From Methyloceanibacter sp. (lineage in GTDB: Bacteria; Pseudomonadota; Alphaproteobacteria; Rhizobiales; Methyloligellaceae), in NCBI GenBank assembly GCA_030064755.1, contig JASJEH010000010.1, positions 1 to 56,497 of the forward strand: a stretch of 56,497 nucleotides of DNA. Direction: 5' to 3'. Shown here piece after piece: positions 1 to 12,337 of the stretch; position 1 is the stretch's first letter; each line of letters begins with the position of its first letter. The notes beneath the pieces were generated by a model. That model had not been told where the DNA came from. It did not search any database and worked only from the letters and a program-made list of their open reading frames with translations. A program made the position numbers and the translations under genes.

Positions 1-1
1 C

Positions 2-1546
2 CTTTTTGAGGTTCTTCAGATTCCGAAAGCGAAACCCTCCGAATGGCTGAAGGGCACGCTCGTCAAGGGCAATGCCGTGGGCTACGACCCGCGCCTTCAT
101 ACGATCAGCGAGATCGAGAGGCTTACCAAGACGCTGGACGCTGCCGGGATTCGGCTAACACCCGTCAACGAGAATCCCATCGACAAAATTTGGGGCAAAG
201 ACCGCCCCGCCCCGCCCCGCGCGGAAATCTTCGCACAGCCTCTAGAACTCGCGGGCAAGGCGCCGGGCGAGAAGTTGATGCAGGTGCAGATGGACTTGGT
301 CGACGCAGAGCATGACGCTGTTCTGCTGACGGCCGCCGACTCCATATGCTGGCTGTTCAACTACCGCGGCGGCGACATCAGGCATACGCCCGTCGCGCTT
401 GCCTATGCCATCGTGCCAGCCAAGGGACGCCCGACGCTCTTTATCGATCCGGAGAAGATTGGCGAGCCCATGCGTATCGCCTTGAAGCCCTTCAGCGAGA
501 TCGCCGATCCCGACCAGTTGGACGAGGCCCTGACGGAACTCGCGAAAGCCGGCGCCAAGGTCCGGCTCGATACCGGCTCGGCGCCGATGCGGTTTGCGCA
601 TGTGATCGAGGCGGCCGGCGGCACGCATGTCGCAGGCGATGATCCCTGCACCTTGCCTAAGGCGATCAAGACGGATGCGGAACAGGAGGGCGCGCGCAGC
701 GCGCATGTCCGCGACGGAGTCGCCATGGCGCGTTTCCTCGCGTGGCTGGACGAGGTCGCGGAGACTGGACGTGTGGATGAGGTTTCCGCCGCGATCAAGC
801 TTGAGGATTTCCGCCGGGAGAGCGGTCAGCTCAAGGACATCAGCTTCGACACGATTGCAGCGTCAGGACCCCACGGCGCGGTCGTGCACTACCGGCCGAC
901 GAATGACGCGAAGCGCGTGCTCGACAAGAACTCCCTGTTCTTGATCGATTCTGGCGGCCAGTACGTGGACGGGACCACGGACGTCTGCCGCACCATCGCT
1001 GTGGGCAAGCCAACAGCGGAGATGAAGCGCCATTACGGGCTCGTTCTTAGGGGCCATATCGCCATTGCCGCGGCGCGCTTTCCTGAAGGTTCGCGCGGCC
1101 AGGATCTGGACCCCTTTGCGCGCGGACCGCTCTGGGCGGCCGGTCTCGACTTCGACCACGGCACAGGCCACGGCGTGGGCAGCTATCTGTCGGTCCACGA
1201 GGGGCCGCAGCGTATCTCGAGGCTTGGTACCGAGGAGCTGGAGCCCGGCATGATCCTATCGAACGAGCCTGGCTTCTACCGAAAGGACCAGTATGGCATT
1301 CGTCTTGAGAACCTTGTCCTCGTCAAACCCGCCGAAGAGATCGACGGCGGCGAGCGCAAGATGCTGAGCTTTGAGACACTGACAATCGTCCCGTTCGACC
1401 GGCGTCTGATTGATCCGAAGCAGCTCATGCCTTGGGAGTTGGCCTGGCTGAACGACTACCATGCGCGCGTCCGCGAGACGATCGAGCCGCTGATCGCCAG
1501 CGAAGATAGGCCTTGGCTCCGCCACGCCACCGCGCCGATCGGCTAA
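2..1546 (+). CDS. pepP: Aminopeptidase P family (M24B) Xaa-Pro peptidase, 5' truncated
   Basis: The reading frame is open from base 2, so the gene begins upstream of the window; a GTG at 77 is an internal codon and not a credible start. About 514 residues are visible. The middle matches the second creatinase/prolidase N-domain. The C-terminal half is a pita-bread M24 domain with all expected metal ligands in order: DSGGQY, DGTTDVCRT, HGTGHGVG, NEPGFY and IRLENL. Such enzymes remove an N-terminal residue preceding proline, using two divalent metals, normally in the cytoplasm. The long C-terminal extension after the last ligand (WELAWLNDYHARV) is typical of the roughly 600-residue bacterial X-Pro aminopeptidase subgroup. 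Family assignment is secure; the exact substrate is not visible. Confidence 0.93.
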   Translation, partial: LFEVLQIPKAKPSEWLKGTLVKGNAVGYDPRLHTISEIERLTKTLDAAGIRLTPVNENPIDKIWGKDRPAPPRAEIFAQPLELAGKAPGEKLMQVQMDLVDAEHDAVLLTAADSICWLFNYRGGDIRHTPVALAYAIVPAKGRPTLFIDPEKIGEPMRIALKPFSEIADPDQLDEALTELAKAGAKVRLDTGSAPMRFAHVIEAAGGTHVAGDDPCTLPKAIKTDAEQEGARSAHVRDGVAMARFLAWLDEVAETGRVDEVSAAIKLEDFRRESGQLKDISFDTIAASGPHGAVVHYRPTNDAKRVLDKNSLFLIDSGGQYVDGTTDVCRTIAVGKPTAEMKRHYGLVLRGHIAIAAARFPEGSRGQDLDPFARGPLWAAGLDFDHGTGHGVGSYLSVHEGPQRISRLGTEELEPGMILSNEPGFYRKDQYGIRLENLVLVKPAEEIDGGERKMLSFETLTIVPFDRRLIDPKQLMPWELAWLNDYHARVRETIEPLIASEDRPWLRHATAPIG

Positions 1547-1593
1547 CGCGCTCAAGTAGCCGTTCGGCGATAGCGCAAACAGAAAGAGCCACA

Positions 1594-1842
1594 ATGGAAT
1601 TGTTTGTCTCGGCCATGGCAGCCACCCTCACCACGGTCGCGTTTGTGCCGCAGGCGGTGCACATTATCCGCTACAAGGAAACGCGCGCCATCTCTCTGCA
1701 GATGTATCTGGTGTTCGCCACAGGGATCGCGTTCTGGCTGATCTTCGGCTTAATGCTGTGGAACTGGCCGATGATCCTATCGAACATCGTGACGCTATCT
1801 TTGGCGCTGACCATCATCTCCATGAAGCTGCGCTACGGCTGA
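1594..1842 (+). CDS. SemiSWEET / PQ-loop family small membrane transporter
   Basis: This 82-residue protein has three predicted membrane helices. The first contains the PQ motif in TVAFVPQAVH, followed by a conserved KETRAISLQMY loop, as in bacterial SemiSWEET proteins that dimerise to form a sugar pore. The frame is open upstream to 1513, but the ATG at 1594 is chosen because it is preceded by the purine-rich AGAAAGAG and gives the usual family length. It lies 47 bases after the peptidase stop on the same strand, so co-transcription is possible. It ends 1 base before the convergent ligA stop, with no room for a separate terminator. The substrate is unknown; sugar transport is inferred from the family only. 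Confidence 0.85.
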   Translation: MELFVSAMAATLTTVAFVPQAVHIIRYKETRAISLQMYLVFATGIAFWLIFGLMLWNWPMILSNIVTLSLALTIISMKLRYG

Positions 1843-1843
1843 G

Positions 1844-4033
<2,190 letters not shown>

Positions 4034-5728
4034 CTATGCCGATTTGTGCATCAAACGGTCAGCGGCGGCACGCGCCTCGTCCGTGATCGTTTGACCGGCC
4101 AGCATGCGGGCGACTTCCTCGCGCCGCTCATCGTCACCGAGCGTGGCGACGCGTGTCGCCATGGCCTCGCCTTTTTGCGTTCTGACCGCCTCCTTCGCGA
4201 TTCTCAAATGGCCGCTTGCGAGCGCCGCCACTTGCGGCGCGTGGGTCACGGCCAGCACCTGAACGCTTTCACCAAGGCCCGCCAACCGCTCACCGACTGC
4301 GGCGGCCGTTGCGCCGCCGACGCCGGACTCGACCTCATCAAAAATGAGCGTGGGCGCGGACCCTCGTGATGCCAGCACAACTTTCAGCGCCAGAATAAAC
4401 CGCGCCAGTTCGCCGCCCGACGCGACCTTCATCATGGGGCCTGGTTCCGTGCCTGGGTTGGCCGCGACGAAGAAGGACATACGATCGATACCTGACGGAC
4501 CTCCCTCTTCGAGATCGACCGTATCGGTCTCAGTGACGAACCTTGCTTTTTCAAGCTTCAGCGGCGCGAGTTCACCCGCGACCTCCTTGTCTAGTTTCTT
4601 CGCGGCCTTGGCGCGAGCTTTGCTGAGAGTCAGTGCCGCTTGCTCGTAGGCTTCCCGAGCCTGTCCAGCGGCCTTGGCGAGCGCCGCTGCCGTCGTCTCG
4701 CTGGTTGTGATCGCCGCGAGATCCGCCTCCAGCTTCTCCTGCAACGCTGGCAGGGCATCGACCTGGACACGATGCTTGCGGGCCAGAGCGCGTAGCGCGA
4801 AGAGACGCTCTTCCGTGCGTTCCAAATCGCCCGGCTCGAAGGCGGTGGCGGCGAGCGCTTCCTCGATCCTCGAGCGCGCCGATTCAGTTTCGCTCAGCAC
4901 CCGCTCAAGTGCTTCCGCCACGGCCGCGAAGGGCGAGCTGTCATTCGTCACGACCGTTGCGCCCTGACGCTCGATGCGCCGTAGCGCCGAAGCCAGACGG
5001 GCGCCGGCCGTGCCCTCGCCCTGAAGCGCATCCATCGCCTCGTTCAGCTCGGATGCGATCTTCTCGGCATTCATCATAAGCTGTCGCCGGGAGGAAAGCG
5101 TCTCCTCCTCGCCGGTCTCGGGAGCGAGCGTCTGCAACTCCTCCAGGGCATGAGCAAGATAGTCTGCATTGGCACGTGCAGCCGCGATTTCGCCTTCGTG
5201 TCGCAGACGCGCCGCGTCCGCCTCGGACCAAGCCTCGTAGAGGCCTGCAACTTCGGCGGCATCGCGTTCCAAACCGCCAAACGCATCGACCAAATCACGA
5301 TGACCGCTCGGATCGATTAGCGCACGCTCATCGTGCTGCCCATGGATCTCCACCAGCGCACGGCCGACCTGGCGCATGAGCTGTACGCTGACGCTCATGT
5401 CGTTGATAAAGGCGCGGCTGCGGCCATCGTTGCCTTGCAGGCGACGGAGAATGAGCACGCTGTCTTCTATCGCGATACCGTTGTTCGACAGCAACGCAAA
5501 GACGGGGTGATCCGGCCCAAGTTCGAACATGGCAGTGACTTGCCCCTGCTCCGCACCGCTCCGAACGAGGGAGGCATCACCGCGCCCACCAAGTGCCAGG
5601 GACAACGCATCGAGCAGAATCGATTTTCCGGCGCCGGTTTCGCCGGTCAGCGCCGAGAGACCTTCGCCAAACTCAAGGTCGAGCTTGTCTATCAATACGA
5701 TGTCGCGGATCGATAGGGCCGCTAACAC
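4034..5728 (-). CDS. recN: DNA repair protein RecN
   Basis: RecN is an SMC-like ATPase that acts at double-strand breaks during recombinational repair. The 564 residues start with a Walker A motif (GETGAGKS, residues 29-36). A long coiled-coil middle, rich in Ala, Glu and Leu, follows, then the signature SGGELARFILALK and Walker B LIFDEVESGVGG. Length matches the family (about 550-560). It sits 10 bases after bamD and 12 bases before ligA, an order common in Rhizobiales. No SOS-type operator was seen in the short gap before it, so it is probably expressed with bamD. Confidence 0.97.
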   Translation of the reverse strand: MLAALSIRDIVLIDKLDLEFGEGLSALTGETGAGKSILLDALSLALGGRGDASLVRSGAEQGQVTAMFELGPDHPVFALLSNNGIAIEDSVLILRRLQGNDGRSRAFINDMSVSVQLMRQVGRALVEIHGQHDERALIDPSGHRDLVDAFGGLERDAAEVAGLYEAWSEADAARLRHEGEIAAARANADYLAHALEELQTLAPETGEEETLSSRRQLMMNAEKIASELNEAMDALQGEGTAGARLASALRRIERQGATVVTNDSSPFAAVAEALERVLSETESARSRIEEALAATAFEPGDLERTEERLFALRALARKHRVQVDALPALQEKLEADLAAITTSETTAAALAKAAGQAREAYEQAALTLSKARAKAAKKLDKEVAGELAPLKLEKARFVTETDTVDLEEGGPSGIDRMSFFVAANPGTEPGPMMKVASGGELARFILALKVVLASRGSAPTLIFDEVESGVGGATAAAVGERLAGLGESVQVLAVTHAPQVAALASGHLRIAKEAVRTQKGEAMATRVATLGDDERREEVARMLAGQTITDEARAAADRLMHKSA

Positions 5729-5738
5729 GGGGCGCCTG

Positions 5739-6686
5739 TTAGGTTTGGCCGCCGCCGGTCCAGCTCCGGGTTTGCCAGGCTCGGGTGATCCACGATCCCG
5801 GATACTGCTGAGGCTCGAGACCGCGCTGTCCTAGGAGTTTGTAAGCGTGCTTGTACCACTTACTGTCCGGAAAGTTGTGGCCAAGCACGGCGGCGGCCGT
5901 CTGGGCCTCATTGACAATACCTAAGGCCATATAGGCCTCGGTCAAGCGCATCAAGGCTTCTTCGACTTGTTCGGTTGTCTGGTACTCGGTCACCACCGTC
6001 TTGAAGCGGTTGATGGCTGCAAGATAGTTGTTCCGGCGCAGATAGTAACGTCCCACCTGCATCTCGCTCGCCGCGATCAAGTCCTGGAGGATCCGAATGC
6101 GATTCGCGGCCTCGGCTGCATACTGCGACGTCGGATAACGCTGTACGAGTTTTTCGTAAGCCGCCAGTGATCGGCGCGCGAAGGTCTGGTCGCGCTTAGG
6201 ATCGAGGATGCGGTCGTAGTAGGACTTGGCGATGATGTCTTGGGCGAAGGCCGCTTCTTTTGTTCCTGGATGCAGCGTCAAGTAGCGGTCGGCCGAGGAG
6301 ATCGCCTCGTCATACTTGCCCGCGCGATAATAGGAATACGAAGCCATGATGATGGCCCGGCGCGCTTCCCGCGAATAGGGGTGCGCAATGTCTACTTCTT
6401 CGTACTGGCGAGCGGCTTCCTTGAATTTGCCCTGATCGGCCATCTGATCGGCTTGGCCGTAGATGACTTCGGCGGGGTCTGTGTTGAGCGGCTCCACCTC
6501 GTCCTTCTTGCCGAAGATCGAAGTAAACGGCCCGGATGACCCCAGGGAGTCAAACCCGTCGAACGATCCACAACCGCCAACCAAGGGCACAGTCAAAAGA
6601 ACCACGGCCGAAAGCAGCACAGACAGCGACCGTCCGCGCCGTTCCATCTGTCCTGTCCCCAAAGACGGCCGAGCCGGTCCGGACAT
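5739..6686 (-). CDS. bamD: Outer membrane protein assembly factor BamD (lipoprotein)
   Basis: BamD is the essential TPR lipoprotein of the BAM complex that inserts beta-barrel proteins into the outer membrane. The frame extends to 6854, but the ATG at 6686 is preceded by GAGGGGGAAC, an excellent ribosome site, giving 315 residues. The N-terminus has a hydrophobic stretch ending in the lipobox LVGGC (Cys 39), where signal peptidase II would cleave. TPR-like repeats follow, such as AARQYEEVDIAHPYSREARR and YDEAISSADRYLTLHP. It is separated from lpxC by about 200 bases, so it may have its own promoter, and it is followed tightly by recN. An internal ATG at 6647 is a less likely alternative start. 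Confidence 0.93.
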   Translation of the reverse strand: MSGPARPSLGTGQMERRGRSLSVLLSAVVLLTVPLVGGCGSFDGFDSLGSSGPFTSIFGKKDEVEPLNTDPAEVIYGQADQMADQGKFKEAARQYEEVDIAHPYSREARRAIIMASYSYYRAGKYDEAISSADRYLTLHPGTKEAAFAQDIIAKSYYDRILDPKRDQTFARRSLAAYEKLVQRYPTSQYAAEAANRIRILQDLIAASEMQVGRYYLRRNNYLAAINRFKTVVTEYQTTEQVEEALMRLTEAYMALGIVNEAQTAAAVLGHNFPDSKWYKHAYKLLGQRGLEPQQYPGSWITRAWQTRSWTGGGQT

Positions 6687-6888
6687 GTTCCCCCTCAAAT
6701 CGCCGGTCACAAATGCGGTTAATGTCGCGCAGTATCCGCTGGCGGCAAGCGCTAAGCGGATGAGACCACAACAAACTCCCGCATTATGGTGTCTTTTGGG
6801 CTCCGCGCGCCCCTTATGGCGCGAGGAACCGCTACGGTAGCGGCACCATGCCACAAAATGACATCAAAACGTTTAGGAATGACGCCTG

Positions 6889-7848
6889 TTAGCTGCGATC
6901 AGCAGCGAAATGCGCGGCCGCCAAGCCAGGGGTGAGCTCGGCATGGCGGACTTCGCGATAGCGGGGGGCCTCAACCATGGTCCAGGCCTCCGAATCGGCG
7001 AAGAGCGCCTTCAGGACCAGCGCGTTAAGCCGATGCCCGCCACGGCGGCTCCGGTAGGCTCCAAGAATTGGCGCACCGGCCAGTGCCAGATCGCCAACTG
7101 CGTCCAGAGCCTTGTGGCGCACGAACTCGTCCGCGTAGCGCAGACCTTCGCGGTTGATGACGCGGTCGTCACCAAGAGCCACCGTATTGTCGAGAGAAGC
7201 GCCGAGAGCAAGGCCCGCAGCCCAGAGATTCTCCACGTCCTTCATGAAGCCGAAGGTGCGGGCCCGAGCAATATCGCGGCGGAAAGCGCCAGGATTGAGC
7301 TCAAGAGAAAGACTCTGCTTGCCGATGAGCGGGTTCTCGAAATCGATCTCCACGTCGAGATGGAAGCCGTTATAGGGGGTAAGCTCGCCGACGGCGCCGT
7401 TGTCCTCGACACAAATTGGCTTGAGAACCTTCAGAAAGCGCCGCGGCGCCTCAAGCTCCGCAATCCCCGCCTCGTCGATCGCCTCGACGAACGGCGCGGA
7501 GCTGCCGTCCATAATCGGAACTTCACCGCTGTCGATCTCGATCAGCACGTTGTCGACGCCAAGACCGCGCAGTGCTGCAAGTACATGCTCGACAGTCGCA
7601 ACAGACGCCCCATTCCCATCGCCGAGAATAGTGCAAAGCGTAACGCCGGAGACGCATTGCTGATTGGCAACGATCTCAACGCCGTCTGCGTCGTCATTGG
7701 AAACTAGGAAGCGAAGCCCGGTGTCGCTATCGGCCGGACATAATGTCAAGGAAACAGGAGCGCCGCTATGGACCCCGATACCTGTAAGTGACACCTCGTT
7801 GGCAAGCGTCGTTTGTCTTGCCCCGATGAAACCTTTCATGGCCCCCAA
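6889..7848 (-). CDS. lpxC: UDP-3-O-acyl-N-acetylglucosamine deacetylase LpxC
   Basis: LpxC is the zinc enzyme for the committed step of lipid A synthesis. The 319 residues show the N-terminal TLANEVSLTGIGVHSG start, the first zinc histidine in TVEHVLAALRGLG, the substrate segment MDGSSAPFVEAI, the H-x3-D zinc pair in FVRHKALDAVGDLAL and the catalytic GGHRLNALV histidine. Length fits the family (about 305-320). A start at the ATG at 7839 (MKGFIG) is also possible. It lies after ftsZ, the conserved order in many proteobacteria, and is separated from it by a 325-base gap that probably holds its own promoter. Confidence 0.97.
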   Translation of the reverse strand: MGAMKGFIGARQTTLANEVSLTGIGVHSGAPVSLTLCPADSDTGLRFLVSNDDADGVEIVANQQCVSGVTLCTILGDGNGASVATVEHVLAALRGLGVDNVLIEIDSGEVPIMDGSSAPFVEAIDEAGIAELEAPRRFLKVLKPICVEDNGAVGELTPYNGFHLDVEIDFENPLIGKQSLSLELNPGAFRRDIARARTFGFMKDVENLWAAGLALGASLDNTVALGDDRVINREGLRYADEFVRHKALDAVGDLALAGAPILGAYRSRRGGHRLNALVLKALFADSEAWTMVEAPRYREVRHAELTPGLAAAHFAADRS

Positions 7849-8139
7849 TGGCCCCCGCGAAGTCTTTGGTCCCTACTCAAGCCCAGAGAACATCCCCGAG
7901 CCCCCCAATCGATCCGCCGCCTCTGCACTCCAAACGATCCGTTTTCCCATTTTTTGGATCGCTGCACCCGTTATTGTTGGTCTCTCGGGTGTGCCTAATT
8001 GAGTCGACCGTTCAATCTATTAGGAACCATACTCTCCCGGTTAGTCGCGGGACAAATCACGGTTTCTTACACTGTATTACCGGCGCACATAGCCCATAAC
8101 TATATGATTTTTAAACGTTTTTCGAAACGCGGGAGAAGA
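7849..8139. other. Intergenic region between ftsZ and lpxC
   Basis: No convincing gene is seen here; open frames on the plus strand lack coding character. The stretch is locally less GC-rich and should hold the lpxC promoter, read leftwards. An imperfect inverted repeat, CCTAAT at 7994-7999 and ATTAGG at 8019-8024 with TTGA-like inner matches, could be a regulatory site. A short UUCG-type hairpin (CGTTT at 8116-8120, AAACG at 8125-8129) lies just beyond the ftsZ terminator candidate. The exact promoter elements could not be fixed by eye. Confidence 0.5.
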
Positions 8140-8167
8140 GGGCGGGCATTATCGTTAACGCCCGCCC
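8140..8167 (-). terminator. Hairpin downstream of ftsZ
   Basis: An 8-bp perfect GC stem (GGGCGGGC at 8140-8147 and GCCCGCCC at 8160-8167) with a 12-base loop begins 7 bases past the ftsZ stop. On the ftsZ transcript it is followed by a pyrimidine-rich TCTTCTCCC run rather than a clean uridine tract, so it may be a weak terminator or an mRNA-stabilising 3' hairpin. Confidence 0.6.
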
Positions 8168-8173
8168 GCTGTC

Positions 8174-9919
8174 TCAATTAGCGCGCCTGCGCAGGAAGGC
8201 GGGAATCTCCAGGTCGTCATCGCCAAGCGATTCCACTTGCGCAACAGCGGCGGCCTGAGCGTGTGCGACGCGCGGCTGGGCCTCCAGGCGCCGGGGTGCG
8301 GGGTTCTGATGGCTGGGCATCGGCTGCACGGTTAGCGACCGAGGCGCTTGGGCCTGCGGGGCCTGAGCTTGGGCAACCGCGGCCGGCGGTGCCGGCGGAC
8401 GTGGCGCGGGACGGCCGGCCACCGGGGTCGGCGCGAAGTCCGGCTCCATCTTGGGCGACATTTCCGCATCTTCGTCCTTCTTGCCCCGTCCGACGCTTGC
8501 AAGGCGCTCCAGAAAGCCAACCTTCTTCTTTTGAGCATTCAGGCCAGCGCTATCGCCCTCACCCGCCTTCGCCTGAAGCGCCTGCTGAGCCACCCTCGGA
8601 AGCTCCTCGACACTCGGCATCCGGCGCACTGGCCGCTTGATGGCAGCAGGCGGCGCCGGCTGGAAGTTCCGCGGCGATTCTGCCGGCTTCGGCGAAGCTG
8701 GAGGCCGCGGCAAGGCAACACCGCTGACGGCCTGAGGCCGCTTTTCGATCGTCACGTCGTTCGGTGCGCGCCAAACCTGCGCATCCTGAGCTGGCTCCGG
8801 TGCTGAAACTAAGAGGCTCTCGTCGAGATCGACCGGCTCGTCCGAGCCTCCGCCAGGAACCGTTGTCAAACCGGCCAACCGCTCCGTGAGACGTCCGCGA
8901 TCCGCTTGCGGCTGCGCTTTGGCCGTCGCATCGGAAGCTTCATCCTCAGCGGACGCGGTGCCAATGCCTGTGGCAACCACCGATACGCGGATAACGCCGT
9001 CAAGCTCATCGTCGTAGGTCGCACCGACGATAATGTTAGCGTCTTCGTCGGCCTCCGTCCGAATGCGGCTTGCGGCTTCGTCAACTTCATAGAGGGTCAG
9101 ATCACTGCCTCCGGTGATGGAAACAAGCAGCCCGCTTGAGCCCTTCATGCAGACATCGTCCAGCAGCGGGTTCGAGATCGCAGCTTCCGCCGCGTCAATT
9201 GCGCGCCGCTCGCCACTCGCTTCACCAGTACCCATCATCGCCTTACCCATGCCAGCCATGATGGTGCGGACATCGGCGAAGTCGAGATTGATCAGGCCTT
9301 CCTTGACCATCAGGTCGGTGATGCAACCCACACCGGACCGCAGCACGTCATCGGCCATGCCGAACGCGTCCGTGAAGGTCGTCTTCTCGTTTGCGACCCG
9401 GAACAGATTTTGGTTCGGAATGATCAGCAGCGTATCGACATACTTCTGCAGTTCCTCGATGCCGGCCTCCGCAGCACGCATTCGGCGAGAGCCCTCAAAC
9501 TGGAACGGCTTTGTGACGACACCGACCGTCAGGATGCCTTCCTCGCGCGAGGCACGGGCGATGACCGGCGCGGCACCCGTTCCGGTTCCGCCACCCATAC
9601 CAGCCGTGATGAAGGCCATGTGGCAACCGACGAGATGCGCCTTGACGTCCGCCATGGCTTCTTCGGCTGCAGCGGCTCCGATCTCCGGCTTGGACCCGGC
9701 GCCGAGACCCTCGGTGACGTTGTTGCCCATCTGGATGCGGCGTTCAGCGCTCGAGCTTGCAAGGGCTTGCGCGTCGGTGTTGGCGACGACGAATTCCACC
9801 CCATTGAGCCCGCGCTCAATCATGTTGTTCACGGCGTTGCCGCCGGCACCGCCAACACCGAATACGGTGATGCGCGGCTTGAGCTCAGTAAGATCTGGCA
9901 CTTTGAGATTGATCGTCAT
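8174..9919 (-). CDS. ftsZ: Cell division protein FtsZ
   Basis: FtsZ is the tubulin-like GTPase that forms the division ring. The ATG at 9919 ([15 protein letters not shown]) is chosen over the upstream in-frame start at 9982 because homologues begin this way and GGAATTGGAAG precedes it. The result is 581 residues. GTP-binding features are [11 protein letters not shown] (20-30) and the tubulin signature GGGTGTG (109-115). After about residue 320 comes a long Pro/Ala/Gln-rich linker of more than 200 residues, typical of Rhizobiales FtsZ. It ends in the C-terminal peptide [12 protein letters not shown] that binds FtsA. It is the last division gene of the block, 88 bases after ftsA. Confidence 0.98.
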   Translation of the reverse strand: MTINLKVPDLTELKPRITVFGVGGAGGNAVNNMIERGLNGVEFVVANTDAQALASSSAERRIQMGNNVTEGLGAGSKPEIGAAAAEEAMADVKAHLVGCHMAFITAGMGGGTGTGAAPVIARASREEGILTVGVVTKPFQFEGSRRMRAAEAGIEELQKYVDTLLIIPNQNLFRVANEKTTFTDAFGMADDVLRSGVGCITDLMVKEGLINLDFADVRTIMAGMGKAMMGTGEASGERRAIDAAEAAISNPLLDDVCMKGSSGLLVSITGGSDLTLYEVDEAASRIRTEADEDANIIVGATYDDELDGVIRVSVVATGIGTASAEDEASDATAKAQPQADRGRLTERLAGLTTVPGGGSDEPVDLDESLLVSAPEPAQDAQVWRAPNDVTIEKRPQAVSGVALPRPPASPKPAESPRNFQPAPPAAIKRPVRRMPSVEELPRVAQQALQAKAGEGDSAGLNAQKKKVGFLERLASVGRGKKDEDAEMSPKMEPDFAPTPVAGRPAPRPPAPPAAVAQAQAPQAQAPRSLTVQPMPSHQNPAPRRLEAQPRVAHAQAAAVAQVESLGDDDLEIPAFLRRRAN

Positions 9920-10007
9920 GGCGGCTTCCAATTCCTGCGAATTGCCCCTTGCTATTGAGCCGACACCCACACCCCCAATCAACGCGCGGCGTCTGGCTTC
10001 GTGTCCG

Positions 10008-11303
10008 TTAAAAGTTCTCCATTATCCATTCGCCCACTCGGGCGAAGTAACCTGTCCCCGTACGCAAGAAACGCTGCTCGGTGTGGGTCCCGAGCTTTTC
10101 GTCACCGCGCGCCCAATGCAGAAGCAAACCGATCGCGGCGGAGAAGTCCGGCGCGGCGGCGGCTGGCGGCAATCCCGTCATGACGCGCGGGCGGCCAAGC
10201 CGGGCCGGGCGTCCAAACATGTTCGAGGCAAGTTCCACGAGGCCGGTGAGCTGGCTTCCACCGCCGGTCAGCACCACGTGCTGGGCGACTTCGGCCGGGA
10301 AACCGCTCGATGCCAACCGGTGGCGCATGAGATCGAGGATCTCCTCGATGCGCGGACGGATGATGCAGGCGAGCTGGGCCTTCGTGATTTGATTGATGTT
10401 TCCTTGCGAAACGCCGGTCACGCACGGATAGGTGACGATCTCGCGCTCGTCAGACAGCGTCGCGAAGGCAGCACCGTGCAGCGTCTTGAGGCGCTCGGCA
10501 TGTTCCATCGGCGCGCCAAGCGTTCGTGCGATATCGATCGTGACGCCGTTGCCGCCAAGCGCGATCGCGTCGGCATGCAGGAAGTGTCCATCTGCGATGA
10601 CCGACAGGGTCGTCGTACCGGCGCCGAAGTCGATGATCGCCACGCCCAGCTTGGCTTCGTCGGGCGTAACGACGGATAACGCACTGGCATAGGGCGCCGC
10701 GACGAGCCCGCCGACACCAAGATGGCAACGCTCGACGCAAAGCATCAGATTGCGGGTGGCGGCCTCGTCTGCAGTGACAGTGTGCAGGTCGACCGACAGA
10801 CGCTCGCCGCACATGCCGCGTGGCTCGGCTATACCGCCATTATCGTCGAGACGAAAATCCGTGGGAAGGGCATGAAGCACGGTCCGCCGATCGCGCGCAG
10901 CGTATTGGCGGCCCCCGGCAAGCAGCCGGTGCACATCGTCATCGCGCACCGCACCCGATGGAAGGCCAACGCCTGCCGAGAAACTATCGCTCTTGAGGCG
11001 GCCAGCGGTAACGGAGAGGTGCACGTCTTCAATGATCACGCCGGCCATGCGTTCGGCGGAGTCGACGGCGGCTCGAATGGAGCGCTCGGCGCTGTCGAGA
11101 TGGGTGACCATGCCGGCCTTCAACCCTTCCGCACGCGTGTGGCCGAAGCCAAGCATATCGAACTGGACAGCATCGGCGCCGTCGTCGGCCCAATCAGGGA
11201 CGGTGGAGGTCTTGCCGATCAGGCAGCACACTTTGCTCGTGCCGATATCAAGGGCGGTCACGATGCGCTGGCGCTTTCCTCTGATCGATGCGTTGTAGGT
11301 CAT
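10008..11303 (-). CDS. ftsA: Cell division protein FtsA
   Basis: FtsA is the actin-fold protein that anchors FtsZ polymers to the membrane. The 431 residues include the phosphate-1 motif [12 protein letters not shown] near the N-terminus, the SHS2-type 1C insertion, the phosphate-2 segment [15 protein letters not shown] and the adenosine motif [13 protein letters not shown]. The C-terminal tail ([13 protein letters not shown]) is an amphipathic helix suited to membrane attachment. It lies 21 bases after ftsQ and 88 bases before ftsZ, the classical ftsQ-ftsA-ftsZ order. Confidence 0.97.
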   Translation of the reverse strand: MTYNASIRGKRQRIVTALDIGTSKVCCLIGKTSTVPDWADDGADAVQFDMLGFGHTRAEGLKAGMVTHLDSAERSIRAAVDSAERMAGVIIEDVHLSVTAGRLKSDSFSAGVGLPSGAVRDDDVHRLLAGGRQYAARDRRTVLHALPTDFRLDDNGGIAEPRGMCGERLSVDLHTVTADEAATRNLMLCVERCHLGVGGLVAAPYASALSVVTPDEAKLGVAIIDFGAGTTTLSVIADGHFLHADAIALGGNGVTIDIARTLGAPMEHAERLKTLHGAAFATLSDEREIVTYPCVTGVSQGNINQITKAQLACIIRPRIEEILDLMRHRLASSGFPAEVAQHVVLTGGGSQLTGLVELASNMFGRPARLGRPRVMTGLPPAAAAPDFSAAIGLLLHWARGDEKLGTHTEQRFLRTGTGYFARVGEWIMENF

Positions 11304-11324
11304 CCCCCTGCTCTCAGCTCCGTC

Positions 11325-12290
11325 TCACGTTCTGCCACCGAGTTGATGGGTAGCGGGTTGATGGACTGCGGGTTGATTGACCGAGCCGGTCGCCGATGTC
11401 GGTACGCCGGCGGGCGCAACCTCTTCGATGGAGACGGCCGTAGACTCGCGGAGTCGCAACGTGACCCGGTCGAGGAGACGCATATCGATCGCCGCAATGT
11501 CCTGTTCGAGAATGCCGCGTTCCCGTTCGAGCTTTTGAAGCGCGTCGAGAGCCATCTCGATATTGCCGTCAGGCAACATCACTTCCGTGCCGGTGCGCAG
11601 CTTGAGCGTCCAGCGGCGATCGCCGACGCGCAACGCCGCGAGCATACGGTCGCGCAGATCCTTGTAGGCACGTAGCGTCTCGTAAAGCGCCGCCGCATGC
11701 TTGCCCGCACCCTCGCCAACGACGAGCGGCAGATGCGGGAACGCCTGAGGCAAGGCCGGCGCCAACACCACACCCTCACTGTCCACGACAAAAGTCTGTC
11801 TCTTGTTCTGCCAGATCGCGTAAGGATCGCGTTCCTCGATCTCGACCTGCAGCGTCGAGGGCAGAAGCCGCATCACGCGCGCGTGGCGGATCCACGGGAC
11901 TGCTTCGAGGCGGTCTTTGGCGGCATCGGTATCGAATGCCAGCATGAAGGTTTCCGGGCCTGCCCCGAGAGCCGTGGTAATTGCGAAGTCGGTGGCGTTG
12001 TTCTGGCCCTCGACGACCACGCGCTCGACCCCGAAGCCCATCGCGACGGCGGCGCGCTGAGCGCCCGTTACCGCCGCGTTAAAAATCTGTTCGATGTGAC
12101 CGCCGACGATCGCACCATATAGGACGGCGCTGGCCACGAAGGCCGCGCAGAGAAGCTGCCATTTGCCGCTCAACGGACCTCGCCGAGTTCGGCCGAGATG
12201 GACGCGTCGCGGACCCTTCGGGGTGACCGATCTGCCGCCTTGCGCTACTGGGAGCTGGTGGGCGTAGGGGTTCGACACGCCACGCGCCAT
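11325..12290 (-). CDS. ftsQ: Cell division protein FtsQ
   Basis: FtsQ is a bitopic membrane protein of the divisome that connects cytoplasmic and periplasmic parts. The frame is open to 12371, but that start would overlap ddl by 34 bases. The ATG at 12290 (MARGVSNPYAHQL) has GCAGGG upstream and gives 321 residues. A basic proline-rich cytoplasmic head is followed by one membrane helix (LLCAAFVASAVLYGAIVG), then a POTRA domain (VERVVVEGQNNATDFAITTALG) and the FtsQ beta domain with DPYAIWQNKRQTFVVDSEG. The C-terminal 50 residues are Pro/Gln/His-rich and low complexity. The start remains somewhat uncertain. Confidence 0.9.
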   Translation of the reverse strand: MARGVSNPYAHQLPVAQGGRSVTPKGPRRVHLGRTRRGPLSGKWQLLCAAFVASAVLYGAIVGGHIEQIFNAAVTGAQRAAVAMGFGVERVVVEGQNNATDFAITTALGAGPETFMLAFDTDAAKDRLEAVPWIRHARVMRLLPSTLQVEIEERDPYAIWQNKRQTFVVDSEGVVLAPALPQAFPHLPLVVGEGAGKHAAALYETLRAYKDLRDRMLAALRVGDRRWTLKLRTGTEVMLPDGNIEMALDALQKLERERGILEQDIAAIDMRLLDRVTLRLRESTAVSIEEVAPAGVPTSATGSVNQPAVHQPATHQLGGRT

Positions 12291-12337
12291 TGGCGCCCTG
12301 CGGGGCTCCCCGTGCCTACCGTAACCTCTTGACGTGC

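Noticed and set aside
9114-10679. 521-codon open frame on the plus strand across ftsZ and ftsA
   Set aside because: It is antisense to two clearly recognised genes, has no family features and no ribosome site; long antisense frames are common in GC-rich DNA.
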